Made by a program: the position numbers and the translations under genes
The notes under the pieces: generated by a model
What the model was told of the DNA's origin: nothing
Database searches by the model: none
The model's input: the letters and a program-made list of their open reading frames with translations, nothing else
Source: Conchocele bisecta
Taxonomy: Eukaryota > Mollusca > Bivalvia > Lucinida > Thyasiridae
Reading direction: 5' to 3'
NCBI GenBank assembly: GCA_029237695.1
Contig: CM055274.1
Location: 19,209,505-19,273,504, forward strand
Length of the DNA stretch: 64,000 nucleotides
In this document: positions 1 through 10,984 of the stretch, one piece after another
Layout of the letters: the number at the start of each line of letters is the position of its first letter
How positions within the stretch are numbered: position 1 is the stretch's first letter

Positions 1-4
1 ATTT

Positions 5-169
5 ATTATAGGAATGAATGGCGTTTTTGTGGAATTTATCGGGGTATAAACTTTAAAAAGTCGCGGGAATACTGGACGAAGGCCGGAAGGCCTCGTCCAG
101 TATTCCAGCGACTTTTCCAAGTTTATATCCCCGATAAATTCAACAAAAACGCCATTCATTCCTTATAAT
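5..169. repeat. Long near-perfect palindrome (foldback repeat)
   Basis: The left arm (5-86) is repeated as its reverse complement in the right arm (93-169), with only a few mismatches, around a GGCCGGAAGGCC-like centre near 90. The transcript would fold into one hairpin of about 80 bp. No coding content. It is probably a foldback MITE; no flanking duplication was identified. Confidence 0.75.
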
Positions 170-378
170 TCCAGTATTTGAAATAAATTCATCAAGAAAA
201 TGTGTTTATTTTCCGTTTTCTTAAGAATTATTTTAACTGCGCGCACGGTTGCGGACAGTAGATCGGCGTGGGAGTTTACTGTGATATAAATTTTGGACAG
301 AGACTTGCTAGGGGCCAATCAAATGTTAGGGAATTGTGTAAATAATTTGTTGCTGGAATTATACCTCATTACGCCGCA

Positions 379-620
379 CGTCGCTAATAATACATATATC
401 TGCATATGTTTAAGCACGGCACTTTGATTACCGTGCGGCATGGCCCTTTTGGCTAACATGCGTCAATAATAATACATAATCTCGTCATAACTATAAGCAA
501 CTCTTGGCTAACGTGCAGCATAGCACTTTGGGTAACATGAGTCAATAATAATACATATATCGTGATAACAATAAGCACGACCCTTTGGCTAACGTGCAGC
601 ATGGTCCTTTGGCTAACATG
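379..620. repeat. Tandem repeat, about 78-bp unit, three copies
   Basis: Three imperfect units share a GTCAATAATAATACAT segment followed by AAGCA...CTTTGGCTAACGTGCAGCATGG. Starts are near 379, 459 and 537. No coding potential. It lies just upstream of the hairpin-ended tandem-repeat element beginning at 746. Confidence 0.6.
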
Positions 621-745
621 CTAGGCAGAAAGATACTTGTTTCATCATATGCAGGTGCTATAGTATTATCCTATGCAAATATAGTCGCTCTGTGTTAGCA
701 ACAATATGAAGTCTGCTACATATCGAATGGGCGACCACACTTGTT

Positions 746-1830
746 ATGCCCCCCGCAACGAGTTGTGGGGGGTATACTGGAGTCAGGTTGTCCGGCCGTC
801 CGGCCGTCCGTCCGTGAGTCCGTGCGTCCGTCCGTGCGTCCGTAAACTTAACATCAGAGAAATATTGTTATAACTTCTATTTCCTTCATCTAAAATGCTT
901 AATATTTCACACATGCAATCCTGTAAGGCTCTAATACCATGCTGTGCCAAATCCACGACCGTCCAACCCCAGCTAATCCCAAGGTCAAGGTCAAATACTT
1001 AGTCTCTTTACACAACTTAACATCAGAGAAATAAGTTGTAACTTCTATTTCCTTCATTGAAAATTCTTATTATTTCACTTGTGCATTCCTCTAAGGTTGT
1101 ACTATCATGATGTGACAAATCTACGACTGTCCAACCCCCGCTGATCCCAAGGTCAAGGTCACATACTTAGACTCTTTGTAAAACTTAACATCAGAGAAAT
1201 ATGTTATAACTTCTATTTATTTCATTGAAAATTATTAATATTTCATATGCTGTGACAAATCCCCGCTGATCTCGAGGTCAACGTCACATACTTACCGTAT
1301 AAACTCGAATTAACGCCCCCCCCCCCCCCCCTCCTAATAAACGCCCCCCCCCCCACCCCCCCCCCCCACCCCCCTCCTCCAAATTAAAAAAAAATAAAAT
1401 AAAATAAATTAACAAGGAAGGCCAATTTGAAACACAAATAATCCTTAAATCCTTATTTTGTGTTTGAAATTTGCGGTCCTTGGTAAGTTTGTCTTTTTGT
1501 TTTTTTGTTTTTTTAGTGGCTAATAAACGCCCCCCTTTTGTAAAATGTAACGCCCCCGGGGCGTCAATTTGAAGTCATACAGTAGTCTCTTTACAAAACT
1601 TAGCATCAGAGAAATCGGTTATAACTTCTATTTCCTTGCTCGGATCTGCTTCACATTTCACACACTCATTGCTCCAATGGACCTCTACCACCCAGTGACA
1701 AATTCACGTTCATGCCGCTCCCGCTAATCCCAGAGTCAAGGTCACAAGCCCACACACTTGGACATTTTTACATATTTTAGGGGTACCTGGGCCCACGCCG
1801 GGGGTATTCCGTAAGCCTCGCTTACTGACC
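746..1830 (+). mobile_element. Hairpin-ended tandem-repeat element (Helentron/INE-like), monomer type A
   Basis: It starts with a stem-loop (746-775, GCCCCCC...GGGGGG), followed by a GTCCGTCC-rich tract (780-842). Then come about four 170-bp monomers beginning near 843, 1014, 1186 and 1595, each ending in CCAAGGTCAAGGTCACA or a variant. The 3' end (1796-1830) repeats the stem sequence GGGGGTAT and has a GTAAGC/GCTTAC hairpin. Bivalves carry non-autonomous rolling-circle elements (pearl, Helentron-associated INEs) built this way; membership is an inference. One monomer is interrupted by the MITE at 1295-1582. Confidence 0.55.
1295..1582. mobile_element. MITE with C-rich interior, TA target duplication
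   Basis: It interrupts a monomer whose uninterrupted version reads ...CACATACTTAGTCTC. Here TA (1293-1294) and TA (1583-1584) flank the insert. The ends are inverted copies (ATTAACGCCCC against GGGGCGTCAATTT). The interior has several runs of 11-19 C separated by TAATAAACG. The TA duplication suggests a Tc1/mariner-type mobiliser. The C runs are prone to sequencing error. Confidence 0.6.
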
Positions 1831-2740
1831 AATCAAGTTGAAGATGGCCTTCGTCCGCCCAAGGTCAATGTTAGCACTGCTAAAAATAGATTGATTATTT
1901 TAACATTTTACTGCATAGTTTGTGTAATCAACTTATCCGACACCTTTCAGTCAATGGATCTAATACTTTGCAAACGTCTTGGACAAATTATGTTCCACAA
2001 AAATACGGTCTTTTCAACTTAGCCAGTTTTTCCACACTTTTGCATACACTTTTATATAGGGTACATGTATACCGTTTGTGTAATCAACTCCCCCCGACAC
2101 CATTCAGTCAATGGATCTGAAACTTTGCACACGTCTTCGGCACATGTGTGCACCATGGTGTTTTTATTACGCAAGATTATCTTTTTCACAATAATACGGC
2201 CGTTTTAACATGGCCATCTTTTCTCACTTTTGCATACACTCCCGTATAGAGTTTATGTAATCAACTCCTCCAACAGCGCCGATTTCATCAAAATTGCAAA
2301 GTATACTTATCTACCAAAGTATACTTTGAGGGAGTAATCATTTACTTTTCCTGAAATGCATTATGTTATATAGAACTAACGACTGCGTATATTTGATGAT
2401 TAAAAGTATGCAGAATTATTATACTGAATGTATTACATTATCACAGCCAAAATGGTTGTGATAATGTAATAAATTCAGTATAATAAAAATTAATAAATTT
2501 ATCTTTAAATTGAAATGTTCTCCTTCAAAGTATACTTTGCTACATAAGTATACTTTCCAATGTTGGTGAACTAGGCTACTGAAACTTTGCACACGTCTTC
2601 TGCACATATTGAACATATTGTGTTTGGCAGTATGTTTACAAAACTTCTTCAGGTTCATCCTCACAAGGGACGCCAATCACAATCATGTAAGCATTAATGA
2701 TTGTATGTGGCTGTGACTGGAGAAATGGAGAAATATGTTG
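1831..2740. repeat. About 0.9-kb dispersed repeat, copy 1 (contains MITE-B)
   Basis: The order of blocks (CACCTTTCAGTCAATGGATCT, then TTTGCATACACT, then MITE-B, then TGTTTACAAAACTTC) is repeated at 14,680-15,540. MITE-B occupies the same position in both copies. Within this copy a sub-block beginning TTTGTGTAATCAACT occurs twice (near 1920 and 2077). No coding potential. Confidence 0.6.
2281..2581. mobile_element. MITE-B copy 1 (double-palindrome MITE)
   Basis: Outer inverted repeats contain GCAAAGTATACTTATCTA and its complement. The centre is a second near-perfect palindrome (TACATTATCACAGCC...GGTTGTGATAATGTA) near 2424-2485. Consensus ends are CAGTAGCCTATTTCACCAA and complement. Seven other copies occur in this window. 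Confidence 0.75.
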
Positions 2741-2830
2741 TGACCAGCATATATTCAGACCAGACTGTGCGGATGCACAGTATCTACTCTGTTCGCAATT
2801 CCATCAATGAAACACCCGATATATAAAAAT
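2700..2830. mobile_element. MITE-E partial copy
   Basis: It contains the MITE-E terminus (GTGGCTGTGACTGGAGAAAT at 2708-2728) and the internal block ACTGTGCGGATGCACAG (2764-2780) followed by CAATTCCATCAATGAAACACC. The right terminus is missing. A fuller copy is at 55,926-56,160. Confidence 0.5.
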
Positions 2831-3414
2831 AAAACGATAAATTTAGATTATAGAATACAAATTGTTCAGTTTCATAATAGGAACACATTCACAAAAAAAA
2901 ATTCATCCTATGGATTTCTAACATCGATAAATGACTTCAGTGTGTTTGGTAAGTGCCTATGAAAAAAATACAAAGTAGCCTGTATAGGACCAACAATAGT
3001 TAAAACATGGGTTCACGCTGTAAATGGTTCAAATGAATCGAAAATCCGGCACAAAATGATACAAACATGACGTACATTATAAATATGTGAAAATAACATA
3101 GATCTACACTAATAAAGATAAAGGTGCGCAATAAAGTTTGTGTGGCGCCAGCATTATAGTTAACCTAAAATATACGCAATGAACTCAATAACCGCCATTC
3201 CGCCAACAATAAACACAATTTCTCTATCTTTTTGACTTTGTGAAGGTGTATAGTAATCGCTCAAAGTGAATATGATGTGTCAGAACATTATATATATATA
3301 CCTCTTGTAATAGGTATGTTCATGCGATTTATCCACCCGTCTAGTACGAGCCCAATATTGTAATTGTATTTTCTTATGAATTGCGCACTGTCAATATATA
3401 TTTGTTGCGCTTTT
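2831..3414. other. Gene-free, AT-rich stretch
   Basis: No coding segment, RNA gene or repeat shared with the rest of the window was recognised here. There is a short (TA)n run near 3290-3300. Confidence 0.4.
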
Positions 3415-3697
3415 TAATTGCGTATTTACGCATTTGCTTAAATAAGTGTATATTTGTGTCACTATTCCACCAGTTCCAAAGATTACGAGTGGCCGCTATA
3501 CAGATATAATAATTTAGTAATATTTATTTTACTGATAGTGACGCGTGATAGCATCAGGCTATTTTCATATGCAAATGAGGCATGGTATGTTTTTAATTAT
3601 TTATACTAATTAAATGCATTACCGGAAAAAATAATATTTTCGACAGATTATAAAGTATGATAATTTAGTACTGAGTGGGCATGTACCTTTAAATCGT
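3415..3697 (+). mobile_element. MITE-A copy, internally deleted
   Basis: It carries MITE-A internal sequence (ACTATTCCACCAGTTCCAAAG, then TCATATGCAAATGAGGCAT) and the right terminus ACTGAGTGGGCATGTACCTT (3674-3693). The left terminus and about 200 bp of the right interior are missing compared with 31,990-32,480. Confidence 0.6.
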
Positions 3698-4384
3698 GAG
3701 AATTTACATAGGCACTAACACAGACAACAGAAAGCTAACTATATAACGGAACAACCCAACGCCAACATAATAACCGATCATCCCATCTAATCAGACACAA
3801 ACACTTCAACCGATAAACCGCTTAATATCGGGACAAACATTCCGAGTCTGACTACACCAAATATTACTTCTTTTGCTGCATGACGAACAGCGTAGGCCCT
3901 GATCTGGGTGTATGCTGGTCGCAAATAATATCGCAACGTCTCTTCCCACGACTGGCGGCCTTAAACTTAAAGTTTTAGCTACTGCATGTACTTGTATATA
4001 TACGTGTAACGTGTATTATATATAATGTGTAGATAGTGTCCGCGCTTTCGATATGTATTGCTGTCGTACAGCAGTGACGATTAGACTACACTTCATTTTC
4101 GCTGGTTCCCGGTTAGAGGCATCGCTCGCTATATACTGTACGTGCAGTAATCTGGTACAAGCTTCTAGACTATACGCTATTTCCTATTTACACAGCTGTG
4201 TAGAGTGGCGTGTTATTACGCGTATTTATATAATGCTTGTTAAACTTACCTTGTTATAATAGGTGGATTAATTTGACGGGAACAATACAACAAATATTGG
4301 ACTGCGTCAAACACTGATTTCGGTATGTAGCCCAAGATGGGAGCTTTATTTAATCAAATGTAAACACAACATGTATTGATAATT

Positions 4385-4470
4385 CTTAGGATAGTAAATG
4401 TTTTGATTTAACGGCTGAAATGCTCGACGACCTTGTACATGTTATAGACTTGTATGTGGCGACTACAGGG
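4385..4470 (-). repeat. SINE 3'-tail fragment
   Basis: Read on the minus strand, the stretch GTCGAGCA...CCGTTAAATCAAAACATTTAC matches the 3' tail of the tRNA-derived SINE at 24,579-24,790. The tRNA-like head is not present. Confidence 0.4.
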
Positions 4471-4478
4471 GTCATACC

Positions 4479-4911
4479 AGTTATCCGGACAATCAGTTTA
4501 TCGGACAAATGAAAATACCTGTTAATTAAGCGCATTCTTTTGATCTGATATTGCAACGAATACATATGTCACACAGCTGCTTGCTGTTTCCACACCAGTG
4601 TGAAGAATATATCGCCAACGTAAATATTTTAGTAACATTTGCTGAAAACATTCCCCAAATCTGTCCCCAAATTGTTTACAACGTCAAAGTCGCGCGGGGG
4701 GGGGGGGATTACACAATTACGTCATTGCCGAGTTGTTCTATACATACAATAAATTCTATAAATATGGTGTTTTCCAAGAAGCGAAGGGTGACTGATTTTT
4801 CTGCAGAACTACACAATGCTGTTTACACTGGTTTACAGGCGATAAACTGATGATTTCAATGAGAGAATAGAAGTTATAAGACTATTATACTTTTGTCCGG
4901 ATAACTGACTG
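4479..4911. mobile_element. MITE with pogo/Tigger-like ends
   Basis: The ends are inverted: CAGTTATCCGGACAA at the left and TTGTCCGGATAACTG at the right. Pogo/Tigger-group elements typically start CAGT...ATCC, so that affiliation is an inference. A run of 13 G lies near 4693-4706. A related end (GTCCGATAATCTGGAGGATC) occurs at 6075-6098. Confidence 0.45.
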
Positions 4912-5020
4912 TCGATACTAAGTTTGGGGCAATGTTACAACTAATGATCTGACTCAATTTTAAGTGAGAAAGATGGCACATTTTGCTAAATAGATTACAT
5001 GCGTTGAGAAAGCCAGTAGG

Positions 5021-5977
5021 GTTGGCAACGTTACCCGCCACATAGGGCATTTGGATAAAGAACGCAAATCTTGGCTTATAGAGCCCTCCAGAAATCGATA
5101 TATTATGCGAAATTTTATTTATTTTAACGGAGAAATTTTCATTTTACGAAATGTAGTTCGTATTTTATCTAATAATTTGTTAAGTTTGCAATCGCGGGAA
5201 TATAACATTATTGCTAACTGCGGGGATATAACTTGGTCACCCTGATTAAATTACGTATGTGTACTCTTTAAGTCGTACATTTAATTCAGAATCACATGAG
5301 AACAAGCATGAACATATTAACAACACATTTTCGAACACCCGTCGCACCCCCCCCCCCCCCCCCCCCCTGATTACGCGCATGTAGGGGCATTCCACAGGTG
5401 ATTCTAGCTGCGTGTCTTGGATGGTCAATTATTGTTTGTAAATGTAAATACATGAAACACCTTTCTAAACAATGTATAAAACAATTCAAATGCGCCCGGG
5501 TGTAATAATAAGTATCGAAACCACTGCTTGGGTTGGGTTTTCGGCATAGATTTTACAGTTGCTAATACATTAACATAAATCTTAAAGATTTCGAGTGTAA
5601 ACTGCACTAAAAACGCGTCTCACTAACCTAAATTCGCTTTTTAAAATCAAACACCTTCACTTCCTGATTAAAAATGAATGCTAACCGGCATCTTTAAAAA
5701 TATCGAATCACGTGACACGCAGTGATTTGGTTGGCGAATGGGAAATGACGTTAGTCTCCAGTAACCAACCAAACCACTTCGTGCACGTGATTGAAATATT
5801 TTCAAAGATGACGGACATACGTAACAAAAGCAATATACTCATGTTTCTTCAAAAAGTGAATATAATAACAAGGGCCTCTATTTGCCATGTATCCAGAGGC
5901 CCCTATTTGGCGGGTAAAAAGGGCCCATATTTGGCAGGTTACCAGAGTGCCCCTATGTGGCGGGTAACATTGCCAAC
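5021..5977. repeat. Interval bounded by 28-bp inverted repeats
   Basis: GTTGGCAACGTTACCCGCCA (5021-5040, continuing CATAGGGC) recurs inverted at 5949-5977 with one or two mismatches. Short related units (GGCGGGTAA, GGGCCCATATTTGGC) are repeated at 5890-5975. The interior contains a run of more than 20 C (5346-5368) and no recognisable gene. It may be a MITE of about 0.95 kb. Confidence 0.45.
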
Positions 5978-6502
5978 GCCTCTAGAGAAAGCAAGAACCG
6001 GGGATTGTTCTGTGAAAATATTATGCCCATAGCTGCTATTTAAAGAAAAATATTGTTAAAACACTGCCATTTTTGTCCGATAATCTGGAGGATCACTGTA
6101 GTGAGAACATCACCGACCCAATCAAGTTGGGTCGTGATGGCTCTATTTGTTTATTGGCATTTTACATTTTTCAATAAAACTGAACATATACAGCATCATT
6201 TCTATAAACAATAAAAGCTTAACATATTTCACAACTACTATTTATATTAGTCAAATAAATAAAATGCTAACCGCTACGTACGATGTTACTTCGCTAAGGG
6301 GGCGAACCAGTAAGCGGATTAAAACCGTGGTATACCTTGCTCTATTATTTACATGCATATTGAAATAACCCACAAGTTATTTAATTTAAAAATATGTAAA
6401 TTTGATACTTTATCACTTATTTTGAAAATGGAAATGCCACTTTACAAGAGTAAGCCATCATGAATATATATCAAGACAGTCATGAAGTCACGACTATGTC
6501 GG

Positions 6503-6737
6503 GACCTACATGCCCACTCAGTAGGCACAAACTGTTCTTTATAGGAATTACATAAGTGTATGTATGAGTAACTATTCCACGAGTTCCAAGAATTACGAGT
6601 GCCCGCTATATAGTTGCGAACGGTAACTCTTGCAATCTACTCCTGTACCGTCCGTAGATTGCAAGATTTACATTCGCTACCCGCTACCGGTATACAGATC
6701 AGTTTGTGGCGACTGAGTGGGCATGTACCTTTAAGTT
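6503..6737 (+). mobile_element. MITE-A copy, shortened and rearranged
   Basis: The left terminus (CATGCCCACTCAGTAGGCAC, 6509-6528) and right terminus (ACTGAGTGGGCATGTACCTT, 6712-6731) are present. Most of the interior is replaced by a short hairpin (CTTGCAATCTAC...GTAGATTGCAAG, 6628-6665). Confidence 0.55.
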
Positions 6738-6882
6738 CCCATCCGATAGGTCCCCATTCTTTAAGTCCCCATTCCACTAGCACAAAAGTGTCTTGGACAA
6801 GGACACGCGAGGTGGGAATCGAACCCAGGGTCTCCCGATCCGCAGTCCGACGCTTTACCTAATGATCTCATCCGGCTGCCCT
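6738..6882 (-). mobile_element. tRNA-derived SINE (minus strand)
   Basis: The minus strand shows a degraded tRNA-like head with an intact B box (GGTTCGATTCC) at about 6810-6822. It is followed by the body CTTGTCCAAGACACTTTTGTG that is shared with the SINE at 24,579-24,790. The acceptor stem cannot form, so it is not a working tRNA gene. Target duplication is not clear. Confidence 0.55.
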
Positions 6883-7180
6883 ATTCTTAGGAGACAGCTT
6901 GTACGCAGATTATTTTCCGTTGTACCTTCAAACTACGAGGGGATATAGGGGTAGGTATAAAGTACGGACTGCGGACTGACAGTTATAAAATACGGACCCG
7001 TATTCTGCGGACCATATGGCTAAAATGGGTATATTTCATGGGATGTGTTTTGTTTTGTTGGTTAATTAGAAAGACATATAATATTGGCGTACTAATAATA
7101 GGCATTACCATACTATTAGACTTGAGGCAAATATAAATTGTGAAGTTACCAAAACGGGGTTAGCAGGTGATTTGTAGTTA

Positions 7181-8182
7181 AAGGTACTTGCCCACTCAGT
7201 ATGCACAAACTGTTATTTATAGGAATTAAATAAGTGTATGATTGTGTCACTTTTCTAACAGTTCTAAAAATTGCGAGTGTCCGCTTTACAGATATAATGT
7301 TTTAGTAAAGTTAATTTTACTGATAGTGACACGCGATGGTATCAGGCTATTTTTATATGCAAATGAGGCATGATATTTTTCGATTAGTTATAGTAATTAA
7401 ATGCGTCACCTAAACAAATTATATTTTCGACAAATTATACTGTATGATCATTGCACATCAAAAAATAAATACAGATACGAAATAGTAATGTCTGTTAAAG
7501 GTACATGCCCACTTAGTAGGCACAAACTGTTCTTTATAGGAATTAAATACGTGTATAATTATGTCACTATTCCACCAGTTCTAAAGAGTGCCCGCTATAC
7601 AAATATATACAGTTAGTAATATTTATTTTACTGATAGTGACGCGCGTCGGTATCAGGATATTTTCATATGCAAATGAGGCATGATATGATTTCATTATTT
7701 ATGATAATTAAATGCGTCGCCTGAAAAAATAATATTTCGACAGATTATAAAGTATGATTGTACATCACAAAATAAATATTGAGTATAAATAGTAATGTCC
7801 GTTGACATTTGAAGGAAACACGGTTATCGTCCCTGACATCGTTGTGGAAAGTTACGTCTGATATAAAATGTATACTAATGCCTATCAATACGTGGGGTCA
7901 TGGTGAATGAATGTTTAATTCGCCAGAAAATGTCTCAGATGATGTTTTTGATATAAATAACATGTTGTGCCTACTGAGTGGGTATGTACCTTTAGCATTT
8001 TAAGGAAACACGGTTGTCTCCCCTGATATCAGTGTGGAAATTTACATCTGATATAAAATGTATAACAATGCCAATCAATATGTGGGGTAATGGTGAATTC
8101 ATGTTTATTTTGCCAGAATATGTCGCAGATGATATCTCTGATATTAAGAACATTTTGTGTCTACTGAGTGGACATGTACCTT
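7181..8182 (+). mobile_element. MITE-A copy split by another MITE-A (outer copy)
   Basis: The left half is 7181-7497 and the right half is 7995-8182, starting and ending with the family termini AAGGTAC...GTACCTT. Flanks are TA on both sides (7179-7180, 8183-8184). Joining the halves restores the family order seen in 31,990-32,480. The insert is the complete copy at 7498-7992. Confidence 0.8.
7498..7992 (+). mobile_element. MITE-A copy, complete, nested
   Basis: It is about 495 bp, beginning AAGGTACATGCCCACT and ending AGTGGGTATGTACCTT. TA duplications lie at 7496-7497 and 7993-7994 inside another MITE-A. It has no coding capacity. The TA duplication suggests a Tc1/mariner-type transposase supplied in trans. 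Confidence 0.85.
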
Positions 8183-8373
8183 TAATGAGTCACATTACTA
8201 ATAATTTTAATTGATACTTACTTACTTACTTAGTTATTGTCAATGTCGTACAGTGGATTATGGTTGCTGATCCAGTATTTATGTCTAGAGGGGGCGTGTA
8301 TTTCAAATGAGACACATATGATCGTCACCTTTCATAAAATTCAGATTATTTTCTGCATATTTTCTTGTTTCTC

Positions 8374-8460
8374 ATCAAAAGTATATGTTGTTACCAGTCA
8401 GTTGAACCGTCTCTACGAGGCGGTTCAACTGAGTGGTAACAACATACACTTTTGGTGAGA
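8374..8460. repeat. Hairpin repeat, about 40-bp arms
   Basis: AAAAGTATATGTTGTTACCA and its complement form the arms around the inner palindrome TTGAACCG...CGGTTCAA. It is an isolated foldback sequence with no coding content. A (ACTT)4 run lies just upstream at 8217-8232. Confidence 0.6.
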
Positions 8461-8816
8461 AGTAAGTAAATAATCAGACCTTTCCACATAAAAAATGGGT
8501 TAAATTCTAAGCTCGACCAATTTTATAGGGGGCGTGCGCCGGACACGTTCCCGCCTGGATCCGCACCTGACTTAATGTGTTTAGTGTTTAATGCATGTAT
8601 GAACTGTATGATTAGGTAGTTATCTTATATTTAAAGGTACATGCCCACTCAGTAAGCACAACATGTTCTGTATATCAGAGACATCATCTGAGACATTTTC
8701 TGCCAAAATAAACATTCATTCACCAATTCCCAACGTACTGATTGGCATGATTATACACTTTATATAAGACTTAAATTTCCACACTGACATTGGGGGCGAT
8801 AACCGTGTTTCCTTAA

Positions 8817-10384
8817 GTAGTATATGAGGCTCAAAAAGATACCACCTCCCTCTGAGAGCGCCCACGCTACGCGCGGTGCCGCCCATCAGGAGGTGGTATC
8901 ATTTTTGGCCCTCATATACTAGTTGGGTTTCCTACACTATTCGCATGGTATGGATGAGAACTTGTATATATCAATGAGGTCATAGTGACGACTCGTAGTA
9001 GATGGTGATGCGAGATGTCACCACCTCTGACAATATGTTGGAGATAAGCCACCCGTATGTTATACTCAGTATATATCATCATCACACAATGGTTCGAGTT
9101 AAGAATAATTGTGCGTGGCTGAAGACAGGTAGTCACGAGATTCGCCTCGCCCATGTCGGCATTGCGGAGTAGGGACCCAGATCCGAGTCACTGTTATGTC
9201 CACCATGCGGTGGCAATCGCGCTACGCATATACTGGTTAGCAAGGAAGTACGTGCTCGCAAGTATTATCGTTTAGTAATAATTCAAATCAGAAAGTCAGT
9301 TAGAAAGATCGAACCGATCTGATGTGTATTTTTTTCTCTTGACAAACTTCACACGCGTCACGTCAGAAAGCAAAATCCCAAGCAAGCGGCAATGTTCCAA
9401 TTACACGGGTTATGAACATGTGTGTATTTATAGCCGAGTGTATTTCGCCTTATCGAGGTTACGTGTATACAATATAGTTTACCAATGTATGCATGATATC
9501 TTCCGGGTTGGTTCGTTGTTTTAATTTTATTAAACTTGGCGCTATGCGCCTATGTATCGAGACATGCTATATATGAGGGAGGCGACAATGTTCATCTCCG
9601 CGTAGCGACTACGCGATAACTTTATACTGGTGCGCACAAATATTTAGCTGTTAACGATATGTATGGTGGTCAGTGGGTGACGTAACCACGTTGGTGTACT
9701 TGTAACGGGGAAACTTATCCGAAAGTTGTATGCTTCATAAGGTGGTGCCGACGGAAAAGCTGGACTGTATGGTGGCGGGATCTCCCCCGTCGTTAGACAC
9801 GCGAACAAGCATATCACGTTCAGAGTCGGGCGAGGAGATTCTTTCTCCCGTCGGCCCTCCCCTCAATGACGATTTGTTTTACGTCTTCGTCCTCAAGAAT
9901 TTGTGGTCGGGCCTTGGACCGGATCGCGCCCTTTAACTCCTGGTACCTGGCCATTTCTTCGACGGCCAGTTTGAACTCTCAATCTGAGATATCGCGAGCA
10001 GTGTTTAAATGGGGTGCAAGAGGTTTCGGAAACGCAGCTGGTTGTCGCGAAAGGTAGTTTCAGCGGCTGCAGGTGTGTCGTGTGTCAACATTTTCCGAGC
10101 TTATAGTCCATGGGCATACATGTCCAACATGAGTATAACATAGGGGTGGCTTATCTATAACTTGTTGTCAGAGGTGGTGACATGTCGCATCACCATCGCG
10201 TATGAGTCGTCACTATGACCTCATTGGTATATATAAGTTATCATCTATACCATGCGAACAGTGGAGGAAACCCAAGTAGTACATGAGGGCCAAAAATGAT
10301 ACCACCTCCTGATGGGAGGCACCACGCGTAGCGTTGGGGCTCTCAGAAGGAGGTGGTATCATTTTGACCCTCAAATATTATTAC
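8817..10384. mobile_element. Long-TIR DNA transposon, TTAA target, foldback ends
   Basis: TTAA at 8813-8816 and at 10,385-10,388 flank the insert, and the host MITE-A reads a single TTAA there. Terminal inverted repeats of about 250 bp (8817-9077 and 10,120-10,384) are similar but not identical. The outer 110 bp of each is itself a palindrome (GATACCACCTCC...GGAGGTGGTATC). The ends are GTA...TAC. TTAA duplication is typical of piggyBac and Kolobok superfamilies. No transposase is recognised; the interior holds only the remnant at 9820-10,053. Confidence 0.75.
9820..10053 (-). pseudogene. Unrecognised coding remnant inside the long-TIR transposon
   Basis: On the minus strand one frame runs for about 77 codons, ending at the stop at 9820-9822. 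It has a single in-frame TGA about 30 codons from its start, and a possible internal start at 9952-9954. The last 44 codons are rich in charged residues (contains RSKARPQILEDEDVKQ) and look like protein. I do not recognise the family. Its location between the TIRs suggests cargo or a decayed transposase exon. It could also be chance. Confidence 0.25.
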
Positions 10385-10621
10385 TTAAAATGTTAACGGA
10401 CGTTGCTAATTATTCTCTGTATTTAATTTTTGATGTGCAATGATCATTCTTTATGATCTGTCGAAAGTATTATTTTGTTCAGGTGACGCATTTAATTAGT
10501 ATAAATAATTAAAAAATATAATGCCTCTTTAAAAAATATGATGCCTCATTTGCATATGAAAATAGCCTTATACCGCCGCGAGCCACTGTCAATAAAATAA
10601 ATATTACTAAATGATTATATC

Positions 10622-10960
10622 CAGGGCTCCAGATAAGGAATTAGTAATTGCGTATTGTCACTCCATCATTTCTGAAGCAATTGTGTATTTCCAAATTTTA
10701 ATTGGGTAAAATAAAATCTCTACACATCAACAGAAAGCAATTATTGAACAGTTAGCTTCAAAATGAAAACATGTCTTGACATTTCATTAGAATTGTCACC
10801 TTGGAGACATTTGTAATGAAATACTAAATTGTGTTTTCATGGGAAATAAGAAAAATATGCTATATTTTTGGTCTGTTTATTGTTTTCTGCAGCATGATAA
10901 ATGTACCACAAAATTTGTATTGCTTTTTGATACTCGATACTTCTGATTTCAATTAAGCTC
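10622..10960 (+). mobile_element. MITE-C partial copy (left end)
   Basis: It begins CAGGGCTCCAGATAAGG immediately after GATTATAT of the interrupted MITE-A. The interior matches the full copy at 11,502-11,870, including ATGAAAACATGTCTTG and TTTATTGTTTTCTGCA. The right terminus is missing; sequence passes into the tandem-repeat element near 10,960-11,000. Confidence 0.65.
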
Positions 10961-10984
10961 CTGCTCACTTTCTCTAGTTTTTGT

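Larger units (their letters stand above)
8634..10621 (-). mobile_element. MITE-A copy (reverse), interrupted twice
   Basis: The right half lies at 8634-8816 and the centre at 10,389-10,621, in reverse orientation. The long-TIR element (8817-10,384) separates them. The rest of the copy is cut off by MITE-C at 10,622. Joining the pieces restores the family sequence ...GTGTTTCCTTAAAATGTTAACGG. Confidence 0.75.

Noticed and set aside
9730..9936. Plus-strand frame of 68 codons inside the long-TIR element
   Set aside because: The opposite strand in the same place looks more protein-like; the plus frame has no recognisable features.
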